Of a stretch of 45,074 bases of DNA, positions 24,201 to 32,955 are shown one piece after another. A program made the position numbers and the translations under genes. The stretch covers positions 1-45,074 of the forward strand of contig NZ_QPJD01000006.1 in the NCBI RefSeq assembly GCF_003337375.1. The letters run 5' to 3'. Source of the DNA: Paenibacillus prosopidis. GTDB taxonomy: Bacteria; Bacillota; Bacilli; Paenibacillales; Paenibacillaceae. Numbering within the stretch: the stretch's first letter is position 1; each line of letters opens with the position of its first letter. Under the pieces are notes generated by a model. That model did no database searches. It had not been told where the DNA came from and saw only the letters and a program-made list of their open reading frames with translations.

Positions 24201-25578
24201 ATGGCTAAGTCACCCGACTGCCCTTAAAATCATTTCTATTATACTTGGATTACTGCTGTGGGCGGTCGTGCATATAGACCCTGATACTTCGCCGGAAGCG
24301 GTGACGTCCAGCTTTGATATAAAAACCATTGAAGCGGCGAGAATTATTACGGATGGTTTGAATGAAGAGAAATTCACTCTTTCTGCTATGGAGCCTACCG
24401 TCGTAAGGATTGTAGTACAAGGGCGGATTTCCGATCTGCTTAAGGCTTCTTCAGTGGAAGATTATGAAGTAAAAGTGGACTTGAACGATGCGAAACCAGG
24501 TATTCAGGAATTGCCGTTGATCTTAGACTTACCTAAAGGCATTCAGCTTGTGGAAATGTCCCCTCGTACCGTTACGGTGCAGCTGGAGGAGATATTGACG
24601 AAGCCGTTCGAGCTTCAAGTCGTAGCGGAAGGCAAGCCTGCAGACGGTTACATAGCGGGAACACCCGCTGTCGTGTCAGAAACGAACGGGGTCGAGGTTA
24701 CGCTCCCGAAAGATGATATGAGCCGTGTCGGACTTGTATCTGCTGAGGTCAATGTGGACGGTGCGGATGAAACAGTTGTTAACAAAAAAGCCAAAGTTAT
24801 CGTATATGATACAGAAGGCATTGAAATGACGAATGCTGTCGTAACTCCGGAGACGGTACATGTTGAAGTGAAAGTAACACCGCCATTCAAGACCGTACCG
24901 CTCCAGGTACGTTATACAGGAAGCTTACCCGATGGTTTAAGCATCGTTTCCATTAAACCTGCAATCGATCAGGTCACCGTGTACGGTGAGCAGAAGTTAC
25001 TAGATGAGGTACAGGTCTATGACGGCGCTGTACTTGATCTGTCGAAGGTAAAGCAGTCTGGGAGCTTACAGGTGAAAACACAGCCGGTAGAGGGCATTAA
25101 ACTTATCGAGCCGGCAGAGGTGACATTGGATGTCGTAGTAGCTCCAACTGCAACCCGTACATTGAAGGATACCAAGGTCATGATTAACGGTGTAACAGCT
25201 GGCCTAACCGCTCTTATCCGCTCACCGGAAGACGGGAAAATCGATTTGACGATTAGCGGTGCAGAATCGGTGCTTTCTGCGCTGCGGCCTGATGAGATTA
25301 ACGTTATTGCGGATGTTGAGGGACTCGGGCCTGGCGTACATATTGTACCGCTTCAGGTAGATGTGCCTGCTTTTGTCCAGACTGTTATCAGTAGGGGTCA
25401 ACCATTGACCGTATCGATCGAAATTTTGGATAGCGCAGCCGCTGAGGCCGAGCAAGAAGCGGCGGAGGAGGTAGGCGGCACCCCATCGGAGCCGCCTCCG
25501 GCCGAGTCTTCAGACTCTGGCGATGGGATTAACGGCGATAACGCTTCCGATGGTACAACTACTGATACTGGTACTTGA
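24193..25578 (+). CDS. cdaR: CdaA regulatory protein CdaR (YbbR-domain protein)
   Basis: A membrane-anchored partner that modulates CdaA, 461 residues. One N-terminal helix (about 10-27, [17 protein letters not shown]) is followed by four YbbR repeats outside the membrane (repeat ends recognisable as [33 protein letters not shown] and [12 protein letters not shown]) and an acidic, Ser/Thr/Gly-rich C-terminal tail of about 45 residues. ATG at 24193 has AAAGGAGG 6 nt upstream and overlaps the cdaA stop. An upstream in-frame ATG at 24151 is inside cdaA and lacks an RBS. Confidence 0.93.
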   Translation: MDRWLSHPTALKIISIILGLLLWAVVHIDPDTSPEAVTSSFDIKTIEAARIITDGLNEEKFTLSAMEPTVVRIVVQGRISDLLKASSVEDYEVKVDLNDAKPGIQELPLILDLPKGIQLVEMSPRTVTVQLEEILTKPFELQVVAEGKPADGYIAGTPAVVSETNGVEVTLPKDDMSRVGLVSAEVNVDGADETVVNKKAKVIVYDTEGIEMTNAVVTPETVHVEVKVTPPFKTVPLQVRYTGSLPDGLSIVSIKPAIDQVTVYGEQKLLDEVQVYDGAVLDLSKVKQSGSLQVKTQPVEGIKLIEPAEVTLDVVVAPTATRTLKDTKVMINGVTAGLTALIRSPEDGKIDLTISGAESVLSALRPDEINVIADVEGLGPGVHIVPLQVDVPAFVQTVISRGQPLTVSIEILDSAAAEAEQEAAEEVGGTPSEPPPAESSDSGDGINGDNASDGTTTDTGT

Positions 25579-25631
25579 ACAACTTAAAAGAGAAAAAAGA
25601 ACAGAACAATTACCAAAGGAGCATGTTAAAA

Positions 25632-26972
25632 ATGGGGAAATATTTCGGTACTGACGGCGTGCGCGGTGTAGCGAACCGTGAGCTTACACCTGAGCTGGCT
25701 TACAAAATCGGCCGCTGCGGCGGTTACGTATTAACGCGGAAGGCTAACAAGCCTAGAGTGGTCATCGGCCTGGATACACGTATTTCCGGCCCGATGCTGG
25801 AATCTGCATTAATTGCAGGTTTATTGTCGATTGGCGCCAGCGTGGTGCGTCTTGGTGTCGTATCGACACCTGCAGTTGCTTACATTACTCGCGAAATAAA
25901 CGCGGATGCGGGCGTTATGATCTCAGCTTCGCATAATCCGGTAGAAGATAACGGCATTAAATTTTTTGCTGGCGACGGCTTTAAATTATCTGACGATACA
26001 GAGCTTGAAATTGAGAAGTTAATCGATGCAGCGACGGATGATTTGCCACGCCCTGAGGGCGGGGATATCGGAGCGGTGTCTAGCGATAAAGGCGCGAAAC
26101 AGCGCTACCTGGACTATTTGAAAACGACGATTAAAGGCGAGTTCAGCGGTCTCAAAATCGTGCTCGACTGCGCGAACGGTGCCGCATACGAGCTTGCGCC
26201 ATCCGTATTCCGCGAGCTTGGAGCGGATATAATAACGGTAGGTGCCGAGCCGGACGGTCTTAATATTAATGCTGGCGTCGGTTCGACCCATCCTGAATAT
26301 TTGCGTGAGCAGGTGCTTAAGAACGGTGCAGATCTTGGTCTTTCGTTCGATGGCGATGCGGATCGTTTGATTGCGATTGACGAGAAGGGCGAAGAGGTCG
26401 ACGGTGATTTTATTTTGTGTATTATCGGCGATGCTATGAAGAGCGCTGGCAAGCTGAAGCAAGACACGATCGTAACGACAGTAATGGCCAATATCGGTTT
26501 CTTCAAAGGGACGGAACGTATAGGGCTGAAAACTGCACAAACAGCGGTCGGAGACCGTTACGTGATGGAAGAAATGCGCCGCGGCGGCTTCAATCTCGGA
26601 GGCGAGCAATCCGGCCATGTTATTTTTCTCGATCATATTACGACAGGCGACGGCATTTTAACTGCTCTTCAGCTTGTAGATACATTAGCTGCTTCAGGCA
26701 AGAAGCTAAGTGAACTCAAAGGACTTATGCGTAAATATCCGCAAAAGCTCGTTAACGTTCGTGTGGCGGATAAGAGCTTGTATCAAGGCAACGCAGCGAT
26801 CGAGGAAGCTGTGAAGCGGGTAGAATCAGAGCTTGGAGATAACGGCCGTGTTTTGGTGCGTCCATCTGGTACGGAATCGCTGATCCGCGTTATGGCCGAA
26901 GGTCCTGATAAAGAGCAGGTTGAGGCATATGTAGCGCAAATCGCTGAGGTCGTTAAAAGTGAATTAGGTTAA
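25632..26972 (+). CDS. glmM: phosphoglucosamine mutase
   Basis: Interconverts glucosamine-6-phosphate and glucosamine-1-phosphate for UDP-GlcNAc and peptidoglycan synthesis. The 446-residue protein starts [20 protein letters not shown], the family's usual N-terminus. The phosphoserine loop is MISASHNP (Ser100), the metal loop is DGDADR, the sugar-binding loop is GGEQSGH and the phosphate-binding loop near the C-terminus is RPSGTE. ATG 25632 is chosen over ATG 25623 because AAAGGAG (25615-25621) fits a 10-nt spacing. It follows cdaR after 53 nt and ends at a terminator, separating it from glmS. Confidence 0.97.
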   Translation: MGKYFGTDGVRGVANRELTPELAYKIGRCGGYVLTRKANKPRVVIGLDTRISGPMLESALIAGLLSIGASVVRLGVVSTPAVAYITREINADAGVMISASHNPVEDNGIKFFAGDGFKLSDDTELEIEKLIDAATDDLPRPEGGDIGAVSSDKGAKQRYLDYLKTTIKGEFSGLKIVLDCANGAAYELAPSVFRELGADIITVGAEPDGLNINAGVGSTHPEYLREQVLKNGADLGLSFDGDADRLIAIDEKGEEVDGDFILCIIGDAMKSAGKLKQDTIVTTVMANIGFFKGTERIGLKTAQTAVGDRYVMEEMRRGGFNLGGEQSGHVIFLDHITTGDGILTALQLVDTLAASGKKLSELKGLMRKYPQKLVNVRVADKSLYQGNAAIEEAVKRVESELGDNGRVLVRPSGTESLIRVMAEGPDKEQVEAYVAQIAEVVKSELG

Positions 26973-26997
26973 TTTTTAACTCCATGTAGAAGAAGAA

Positions 26998-27031
26998 GGC
27001 TGGTCAAACAGTCGTTTGGCCGCCCTTTTTT
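26998..27031 (+). terminator. glmM terminator
   Basis: GGTCAAAC pairs with GTTTGGCC around AGTC, with an outer GG/CC extension, then CCC and a run of six T. Confidence 0.85.
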
Positions 27032-27073
27032 GCATGAAAATGTAAAAAATGAATTCAATTTTCAAAGAATAGG

Positions 27074-27102
27074 TTGCAGACTCAGCTCGAAATGAATATG
27101 AT
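27074..27102 (+). promoter_or_regulatory. glmS promoter
   Basis: TTGCAG (27074-27079) and TATGAT (27097-27102) with a 17-nt spacer, about 50 nt before the ribozyme cleavage site. Confidence 0.75.
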
Positions 27103-27156
27103 AGGTAGTATGATTCAAGAAGGAAAGCGAGGATAGAGGTTATTTAAGCAAGTTAA

Positions 27157-27330
27157 GCGCCAGAGCTTGCGTGATGAATGATTGGCTTCAAAGCTGAGAA
27201 TGATGAGCTTGGAGCGGGTGTTCATACGGAAAGCTGACGAGGTGAAGGTGTTCGAAACATTCGGCGGGGACCTTCCGGTATTAGCAAGCCAACCGAAAGC
27301 CGTTACGCAAAACGGCCGGGCGACCGGTCC
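27157..27330 (+). ncRNA. glmS: glmS ribozyme-riboswitch
   Basis: Self-cleaving RNA activated by glucosamine-6-phosphate, which destabilises glmS mRNA. The conserved core is visible: AGCGCCAGAGC at the 5' end (predicted cleavage between A27156 and G27157), GACGAGGTGAAGGT at 27236-27249, TTCGAAACATTCGGCGGGGA at 27251-27270, then CCTTCCGGTA and a downstream stem GCCGTTACGC/AAACGGC. The 3' boundary is approximate. It sits between its own promoter and glmS. Confidence 0.93.
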
Positions 27331-27550
27331 TACAAACGTGCGGCAGGCTGCTCTATTTTTGATCTCAATTAATGATCGTTTTCTCCCATATGTCCAAGAT
27401 GCCGCCGGTGGGGCTGGCACGGGCAGAAGGGTTACATTTTCCGCAACGAATGGGATTAATCTGTGACAACTTCATATTTGCCTGTGCCACGCATTTGGCA
27501 GGCATCCGGTTTAGGACGGGAAATATACCTTATCGGAGGCTTATTAAATT
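27331..27550 (+). other. long glmS leader downstream of the ribozyme
   Basis: About 220 nt separate the ribozyme from the glmS start. One possible hairpin, GCC-TGTGCC with GGCA-GGC, lies at 27480-27503. No coding frame with homology is recognised. Confidence 0.5.
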
Positions 27551-29383
27551 ATGTGTGGAATTGTAGGATATATTGGTAAACGCGACTCGCAGGACATTTT
27601 GCTCGATGGCTTGAAGAAGCTGGAGTATCGGGGTTATGATTCCGCCGGTATCGCTGTCTTCACGAAAAACGGGCTCGAAATTACAAAGTCCAAAGGACGT
27701 TTGGCGAATCTTGAAGGCTTGCTGCGCGAAGCGCCGCTTGAAGGCTCTGTCGGGATCGGTCATACCCGCTGGGCTACACATGGCAAACCGTCCGATGTGA
27801 ATTCGCATCCGCACACCGACAACTCTGCCAAATTTTCCGTTGTGCATAATGGAATTGTCGAGAATTATTTGAACCTAAAGGAAGAACTGATGGCGAAAGG
27901 GCATATTTTCGTGTCGGAAACGGATACGGAGGTTATTTCCCATCTGGTTGCTGACGAATACGACGGCAATATTGTCGAAGCAGTTCAGCGCGCTGTTAAG
28001 CGTATGCGTGGAGCGTTCGCGCTTGGCGTATTGACGGAGTTTGAACCGGATCGTCTTGTTGCGGTTCGTTATGCAAGCCCGCTCGTTATCGGTGTAGGCG
28101 AAGGCGAAAACTTCATCGGTTCGGATATTCCGGCAATTTTGGAGCATACGCGCAACGTATACATTTTAAATGACGGCGAAATGGCTGTGCTGACACGTAA
28201 TGGTGTCGAACTGTTGACGACTGAGGGCGAAATTATTTCCAAGGAAATATTTCATGTCGATTGGGATCTGGTGACTGCGGAGAAAGCCGGATTTGATCAC
28301 TTCATGCTGAAGGAAATACACGAGCAGCCAAAAGCATACCGTGACACGATGATGAGCCGCATCACGGAAGACGGTAAATCTGTCGAGTTAAAAGAGCTGG
28401 GTATGACAGCTGAATTTATTAAATCAATTCGAAAAGTACACATCGTTGCTTGCGGTACGGCATACCATGCAGGTCTTGTCGGCAAGACTGTTATTGAGTC
28501 GCTTGTGCGCATCCCGGTTGAAACGGATGTTGCGTCCGAATACCGTTACCGCTCGCCGATCATTACACCGGATACTTTGGTAATTGTTGTAAGTCAATCG
28601 GGTGAAACAGCCGATACGCTTGCGGCATTGCGCGAAGCGCAGCGCAACGGTGCCCGCGTGCTCGCGATCACGAACGTTGTCGGCAGCTCGATCGCTCGAG
28701 AAGCGGACCATGTACTGATCACATGGGCGGGTCTTGAAATTGCCGTTGCTTCGACAAAAGCATACACGTCGCAGTTGGTCGCTTTCTACCTGTTTGGACT
28801 GCACTTGGCAGGTACGATTGGGGCACAAGAGGCTTCTTTTATCGAAGAAGTGATCACTTCGATGAAGCAGCTGCCTGAACAAGTTGAGAGCATTCTTGAG
28901 CAATCGGCCGTGCTGAAGCAAGTGGCGGAGTCGATCTCGCATCACAAGCACCTATTCTTTATCGGACGCGGCGTTGACTACGCAGTAGCGCAGGAAGGCT
29001 CGCTGAAGCTGAAGGAAATTTCGTATATCCACTCCGAAGCTTACGCTGCCGGCGAGCTGAAGCACGGAACGCTTGCCCTGATCGAGGACGGCATTCCTGT
29101 CATCGCACTCGTTACGCAAGAGGAGCTTTACGAGAAGACACTAAGCAACATCAAGGAAGTAAAGGCGCGTGGCGCTCACGTCCTAGGTATCGCTAATGCA
29201 GGCACAGAGGAAGAAGTAGCGAAATCCGTCGACGAGCTGTTCGCCATTCCGAAGACGCTGCCGCTCTTGTCGCCGGCTTTGTCGGTTGTGCCACTGCAGC
29301 TAATCTCCTATTATGCTTCGCTTGCATTGGAGCATGATGTTGATAAGCCGCGGAACTTGGCTAAGAGTGTAACGGTTGAGTAG
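27551..29383 (+). CDS. glmS: glutamine-fructose-6-phosphate aminotransferase (isomerizing)
   Basis: Makes glucosamine-6-phosphate from fructose-6-phosphate and glutamine, the entry to amino-sugar and cell-wall synthesis. It has 610 residues. The N-terminal glutaminase domain starts MCGIVGYIG with Cys2 as nucleophile and contains GHTRWATHG; two SIS sugar-isomerase domains follow (CGTAYHAG, VSQSGETADT, and GRGVDYAVAQEGSLKLKEIS), and the end PRNLAKSVTVE is the usual C-terminus. ATG at 27551 has GGAGG 11 nt upstream. Expression is controlled by the ribozyme in its leader. The product of this enzyme is the substrate of GlmM encoded just upstream. Confidence 0.97.
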   Translation: MCGIVGYIGKRDSQDILLDGLKKLEYRGYDSAGIAVFTKNGLEITKSKGRLANLEGLLREAPLEGSVGIGHTRWATHGKPSDVNSHPHTDNSAKFSVVHNGIVENYLNLKEELMAKGHIFVSETDTEVISHLVADEYDGNIVEAVQRAVKRMRGAFALGVLTEFEPDRLVAVRYASPLVIGVGEGENFIGSDIPAILEHTRNVYILNDGEMAVLTRNGVELLTTEGEIISKEIFHVDWDLVTAEKAGFDHFMLKEIHEQPKAYRDTMMSRITEDGKSVELKELGMTAEFIKSIRKVHIVACGTAYHAGLVGKTVIESLVRIPVETDVASEYRYRSPIITPDTLVIVVSQSGETADTLAALREAQRNGARVLAITNVVGSSIAREADHVLITWAGLEIAVASTKAYTSQLVAFYLFGLHLAGTIGAQEASFIEEVITSMKQLPEQVESILEQSAVLKQVAESISHHKHLFFIGRGVDYAVAQEGSLKLKEISYIHSEAYAAGELKHGTLALIEDGIPVIALVTQEELYEKTLSNIKEVKARGAHVLGIANAGTEEEVAKSVDELFAIPKTLPLLSPALSVVPLQLISYYASLALEHDVDKPRNLAKSVTVE

Positions 29384-29420
29384 GTAGAAAGAAACGAAGT
29401 GTGAATTTGTCCAGTGATAA

Positions 29421-29500
29421 AAAAGTGTGGAACCAGTAAAAAATGTCTGGAACCAGTAAAAAAACTGTGGAACCAGTAAAAAATGTGTGGAACTACTAAA
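29421..29500. repeat. four tandem 20-bp repeats downstream of glmS
   Basis: The unit is close to GTGTGGAACCAGTAAAAAAT, repeated four times with an exact 20-bp period and few substitutions. A further degenerate partial unit (CCAGTGATAAAAAA) precedes the array. The last copy reads GGAACTACTAAA. There are no spacers, so it is not a CRISPR. The function is unknown; it could be an array of protein-binding sites. Confidence 0.85.
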
Positions 29501-29522
29501 AAACTAAATAAATAACTACATG

Positions 29523-29564
29523 GGTCGTCCTGAATAGATTATTTTCGGGACGACCTATTTTTTT
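29523..29564 (+). terminator. terminator after the repeat array
   Basis: GGTCGTCC (29523-29530) pairs with GGACGACC (29548-29555), extended by an inner GAA/TTC, then TA and seven T. It is probably the glmS terminator with the repeats inside the 3' UTR. Confidence 0.88.
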
Positions 29565-29578
29565 AAGAGGGTACCATT

Positions 29579-29884
29579 ATGAATACAATTGGATCGAAAA
29601 TTAAAGCAATCCGTATCGAGCATCAGCTAAATCAAATTGATTTCTCAAAGGCACTCGGGATTTCTCAAGGCCGATTGAGTGAAATTGAAAAGGATAAGAA
29701 TAAGCCGTCTGCTGAGACGCTCATAGAGATGAAGAGAAAAATGAATGTTGATTTAAATTGGCTTCTTGACAACGATTATGGATTCGATAATTTTCAGATG
29801 ATAAAAACTTTGTTACAAGGAATGTCCAGTGAAGATCTTGAGGAAGTAAGAGAATTTATTAAGTTTAAGCGTAGTAGGAGATAA
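29579..29884 (+). CDS. small XRE-family HTH regulator
   Basis: A 101-residue DNA-binding protein. The HTH covers about residues 5-62 (NQIDFSKALGISQGRLSEIE) and a short acidic C-terminal helix follows (SSEDLEEVREFIKFKRSRR), which could mediate dimerisation. ATG at 29579 with AGAGGGT upstream. No neighbouring toxin, peptide or phage gene indicates a target. A terminator follows 45 nt later. Confidence 0.82.
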   Translation: MNTIGSKIKAIRIEHQLNQIDFSKALGISQGRLSEIEKDKNKPSAETLIEMKRKMNVDLNWLLDNDYGFDNFQMIKTLLQGMSSEDLEEVREFIKFKRSRR

Positions 29885-29928
29885 CACAAGAGTATGAATG
29901 GTGGATTAAATCTCCTGAGTTAAACTTA

Positions 29929-29964
29929 ACGATGCTGAGTAACATTCTCAGGATCGTCATTTTA
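29929..29964 (+). terminator. terminator after the XRE gene
   Basis: ACGATGCTGAG (29929-29939) pairs with CTCAGGATCGT (29947-29957) with one G-G mismatch, then CATTTTATT. The stem sequence resembles the terminator at 37514-37564. Confidence 0.75.
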
Positions 29965-30017
29965 TTGATGCATTATGGTGTACGAGATGCTGAAATGGGA
30001 ATATAACCTACTGGTAG

Positions 30018-30090
30018 TGCACCCCTAGAATGGACATTGGAATAACCACCCTGGTTTATCCAATGGAATTCTAGTGGGTGCATTTTTCTT
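30018..30090. repeat. 65-bp near-palindrome, terminator-like or IS/MITE relic
   Basis: TGCACCC (30018-30024) pairs with GGGTGCA (30076-30082). Nested inside are TAGAAT/ATTCTA, CATTGG/CCAATG and ATAACCA/TGGTTTAT, so almost the whole 65 bp folds on itself; TTTTTCTTTTCT follows. The long imperfect hairpin is larger than usual terminators and resembles inverted ends or internal hairpins of mobile elements. Confidence 0.6.
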
Positions 30091-30262
30091 TTCTAAAAAA
30101 CGGGCATGAGCTAAATGAACAAATATATCGGACCTTACAGAAAAGCGAAAAGCCCAAATATACGTTAAAGTTAATACATCATCCGGAATTCATAAACAAT
30201 ATGTACAAGGCAAATACTGAAGGAAGTAAAAATACGAATTCCGAGAATAGGAGGGGGTAATC

Positions 30263-30826
30263 GTGAAGACTTTGGTACTAGTCGCTCATCCTAATATGGG
30301 CAAATCTCGAGTGAACAAGGCTTGGATTGAGGAAGTAAAGAAGTATCCGGATCAGATTACCGTGCATGATTTATATGCATCCTATCCAGATTGGCGGATT
30401 GATGTTCAAACAGAACAAGAACTTGCGGAAAAGCATGATCGGATCATTTTCCAGTTTCCATTTTATTGGTATAGTTCACCTCCGCTTCTCAAGAAGTGGT
30501 TGGATGATGTCCTGACTTACGGTTGGGGCTATACATCGAAAGGTGGAAAGCTGCGAGGGAAGGAACTTGGATTGGCAATTTCTATAGGTGGCTCGGAAAT
30601 TGATTATCAGCCTGGAGGCGGTGATCTTTATACGATTCATGAGCTCCTTAGTCCTTTCCATGCTACGAGCAATTTAATCGAAACCGACTTCTTGAGGCCT
30701 TTCACGATCTTTGATACCGATGATAAAAGCGAGGAAGAATTAATTTCGAGCTCTCGGCAATATGCAGAATATCTGCTTGCTGATGGGATTATGAGGTTCC
30801 AAGCAGATAACGTACTACAAAAATAA
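30263..30826 (+). CDS. flavodoxin-fold NAD(P)H oxidoreductase (YwrO/KefF/MdaB-like)
   Basis: A soluble quinone or nitro-compound reductase-like protein of 187 residues. The flavodoxin-2 fold is shown by TLVLVAHPNMGKSRVN at the N-terminus, the FQFPFYWYSSPPLLKKWLDD segment that contacts the flavin, and GKELGLAISIGGSE. GTG at 30263 has AGGAGGGGG 5 nt upstream. The SDR gene starts 22 nt after its stop, so both are likely co-transcribed, and an AraC-type regulator gene follows. The likely role is detoxification of quinones or electrophiles (family inference). Confidence 0.9.
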   Translation: MKTLVLVAHPNMGKSRVNKAWIEEVKKYPDQITVHDLYASYPDWRIDVQTEQELAEKHDRIIFQFPFYWYSSPPLLKKWLDDVLTYGWGYTSKGGKLRGKELGLAISIGGSEIDYQPGGGDLYTIHELLSPFHATSNLIETDFLRPFTIFDTDDKSEEELISSSRQYAEYLLADGIMRFQADNVLQK

Positions 30827-30848
30827 GACAAAGGAAGAAGGAAGCAAT

Positions 30849-31694
30849 ATGAAAAATCAAAAAGCTTGGTTTATCACCGGGGCAGCAAGAGGCATTGGTT
30901 TTGAAATCTTGAAGGCTGTGTTGGAAACCGGGGATAATGTTGTTGCAACGGTCCGGAGCTCGGCGGAGTCTTTAGCTGATAAATTAGAAAATCCGGAGAA
31001 TCTTCAAGTTGTTCTTCTGGATATTAACGATGAACAACAGACGATAGCGGCTGCGAATCAAGCCGTACAGAAATTCGGCAAAATTGATGTCCTTGTCAAT
31101 AATGCAGGATTTGGGTTGTTGAGTGCCGTTGAAGAAGCCACTGCAGAAGAGGTGAGGAAAAACTTCGAAACCAACGTTTTTGGCTTGTTGAATGTGACCC
31201 GGGCGGTCCTGCCCCATATGCGTCAAAGACGTTCTGGACATATCATCAATATCTCGTCAGTTGGCGGATTGAGCGGTTATATCGGATGGGGCGTGTATGG
31301 TGCAACGAAGTTCGCTGTTGAAGGATTGACGGAGTCACTTGCATTGGAATTGGCTCCGCTTGGGATTCATGCGACGGTGGTAGCCCCGGGCTTCTTCCGT
31401 ACGGAATTTCTGGATGCTGCGTCGCTAACGCGGTCAGGTAACATCATTCCGGATTATGCGGAAACGGTAGGAGAAATGAGAGAATTTGCTACCCAAGCAA
31501 ATAAGAAACAACCGGGTGATCCCGTCAAGTTGGCCAAGGCAATCGTGCAGGTTGCAAACGCGGAGAAGCCGCCGGTACACTTGCCGCTTGGCAAGGATTC
31601 GCTGCAAAGATACCGGGAAAAGACGGCTAATTTTGAAAAAGATATACAGGCATGGCATGACGTTATTACAGGTACAGATCATGATGATGTCTAA
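30849..31694 (+). CDS. short-chain dehydrogenase/reductase (SDR family)
   Basis: A classical SDR of 281 residues. Cofactor site TGAARGIG at about 10-17, NNAG at about 85-88, catalytic Ser in INISSVGG and YGATK (Tyr-x3-Lys) at about 155-159. The C-terminal extension (PPVHLPLGKDSLQRYREK) is typical of ketoreductase-like SDRs. It sits 22 nt downstream of the flavodoxin-type oxidoreductase and ends at a terminator. Parts of this gene are found again as relics at 38873-39069 and 43621-43760, so the family has been copied within the region. Confidence 0.93.
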   Translation: MKNQKAWFITGAARGIGFEILKAVLETGDNVVATVRSSAESLADKLENPENLQVVLLDINDEQQTIAAANQAVQKFGKIDVLVNNAGFGLLSAVEEATAEEVRKNFETNVFGLLNVTRAVLPHMRQRRSGHIINISSVGGLSGYIGWGVYGATKFAVEGLTESLALELAPLGIHATVVAPGFFRTEFLDAASLTRSGNIIPDYAETVGEMREFATQANKKQPGDPVKLAKAIVQVANAEKPPVHLPLGKDSLQRYREKTANFEKDIQAWHDVITGTDHDDV

Positions 31695-31718
31695 TTTCTA
31701 AGTCGAATACATTCAATT

Positions 31719-31747
31719 GAACCGGGGGCGTTCGCACTCCGGTTTTT
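31719..31747 (+). terminator. terminator of the oxidoreductase-SDR unit
   Basis: AACCGG pairs with CCGGTT around an inner GCG-TT-CGC hairpin, followed by TTTTT. Confidence 0.8.
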
Positions 31748-31809
31748 CAATTCCGATCGTTATACAATATCGATATTGCTCCTTTGGTTCCGATTGATTG
31801 AATTATTAG

Positions 31810-31916
31810 GAAACCCAAGAGTAATCGGGGTATGCCCGTGGGCCGCAGACGAGCTGGCTGCCAAGCGACTCTGGTCATTGAGTGAAGAACTCACAAGAGT
31901 TAGTTTTTCCATCTGA
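31810..31916 (+). pseudogene. C-terminal relic of an oxidoreductase, probably retinol-dehydrogenase-like SDR
   Basis: One frame ending at the TGA at 31914-31916 reads VIGVCPWAADELAAKRLWSL followed by SEELTRVSFSI. The AAKRLW-x-LSEELT pattern is typical of the C-terminus of retinol-dehydrogenase-type SDRs. No start or catalytic core is present. The homology is judged from memory of the family. Confidence 0.5.
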
Positions 31917-31959
31917 AAATTTTCTTAACGAGTGGAATTTTATAAATGTGGAGGCGGTA

Positions 31960-31986
31960 GGATCATACTACTTGTAAGTATGGTCC
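31960..31986 (+). promoter_or_regulatory. hairpin upstream of AraC-type regulator 1
   Basis: GGATCATACT (31960-31969) pairs with AGTATGGTCC (31977-31986) over 10 bp with a 7-nt loop, 51 nt before the gene start. It could be an operator or an RNA element; it lacks a T run. Confidence 0.45.
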
Positions 31987-32037
31987 TTGTTACCATGGAG
32001 GCGTTCCTAGCAGTTGAACAATAAGGAGGAAATACAG

Positions 32038-32955
32038 TTGTTTTTGCGAGCCGAAAAAGTAATAAAGGTTCCTCACGGTCTGGCCAGAGAACCGCTTAAT
32101 CAAGGTATCTTGAAGATGAAAGGACTTACAGTTGTCGAGTCTTGTACCTTTACAAAAGGTTTAAAGGGAACCATGTTTTTGGAGGATCATCTGCTTTTGT
32201 TTGTACTAGAGGGAACCTATACGGTAAGATTCGGCAGTCAGGAATATATTGTACGGAAGAATGAAATGGTTCTGCTGCAGAAATCGATCATGGTTGAATA
32301 TGAGAAATCGGGAGAAGAAGGTTCTGACTATGTTTTGGACTATATGATGTTCTTTCTTAAAGAAGAGCTACTCACCGAATTTATCAAAATGGTATATCTC
32401 GAAAGTAACTATCCATCAGCGTTAGTACCGGTATCTGTCAAAGCGGTCAATGAACGATTAATTACTTATATCTATTCGTTGAAACTGTATTTCAAGGAAA
32501 CCGATAACATTAGGGATGGATTAATTAAAGTAAAATTGTTGGAATTATTGTTTGATGTTGCGGATGCTGACGAACAGTTTTTATACCAGTTTTTACTACT
32601 CAAACGTACAAAGAGGAAGAGCATAACGGAGGTTGTGGAGCAGAATCTAACCAACCCTGTCTCGCTAAATGATCTTGCTTACTTATCAGGCAGAAGTTTA
32701 TCAGCTTTTAAACGAGATTTCCAAGCGATCTATAATACAACATCACCTGTACGCTGGATCCGTAATCGCCGGTTGGATATCGCGAAAGAAATGCTGCTTA
32801 ACACCACTTTATCCGTTACGGATATTTGTTTTTCGACAGGATTTGAGAGTGTGGCTCATTTTTCCAAGGTGTTTAAAGAGAGGTTTGGTGTGGCTCCATC
32901 CACATGCAAGCAACCCCTGCAAAAGCCCAATCATGGGGCTCCCCTTAAAATCTGA
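32038..32955 (+). CDS. AraC-family transcriptional regulator 1
   Basis: A 305-residue regulator with an N-terminal cupin-like sensing domain (LEDHLLLFVLEGTYTVRFGS) and a C-terminal double HTH (about 205-295; SLNDLAYLSGRSLSAFKRDF and SVTDICFSTGFESVAHFSKV). A TTG start at 32038 is chosen because AAGGAGGAA (32022-32030) is 7 nt upstream and because the paralogue at 37962 begins at the matching TTG with MLIRSSKVVKVP. It follows the oxidoreductase-SDR unit and probably controls it (inference). The C-terminus has a short extra tail (KPNHGAPLKI) compared with the paralogue. Confidence 0.9.
   Translation: MFLRAEKVIKVPHGLAREPLNQGILKMKGLTVVESCTFTKGLKGTMFLEDHLLLFVLEGTYTVRFGSQEYIVRKNEMVLLQKSIMVEYEKSGEEGSDYVLDYMMFFLKEELLTEFIKMVYLESNYPSALVPVSVKAVNERLITYIYSLKLYFKETDNIRDGLIKVKLLELLFDVADADEQFLYQFLLLKRTKRKSITEVVEQNLTNPVSLNDLAYLSGRSLSAFKRDFQAIYNTTSPVRWIRNRRLDIAKEMLLNTTLSVTDICFSTGFESVAHFSKVFKERFGVAPSTCKQPLQKPNHGAPLKI

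Noticed and set aside
26019..26636. 205-codon open frame antisense to glmM
   Set aside because: glmM on the plus strand is unambiguous; the antisense frame has no RBS and no family resemblance.
29421..29500. Short regular repeats suggestive of a CRISPR array
   Set aside because: The units are 20 bp and directly adjacent with no spacers, and no cas gene is present.
30078..30260. 60-codon open frame before the oxidoreductase gene
   Set aside because: It starts with a GTG inside the long palindrome, has no RBS and no family resemblance.
31800..31935. Riboswitch-like leader before AraC 1
   Set aside because: The structured-looking GC-rich part is better explained as the coding relic of an SDR C-terminus; no known riboswitch core is seen.
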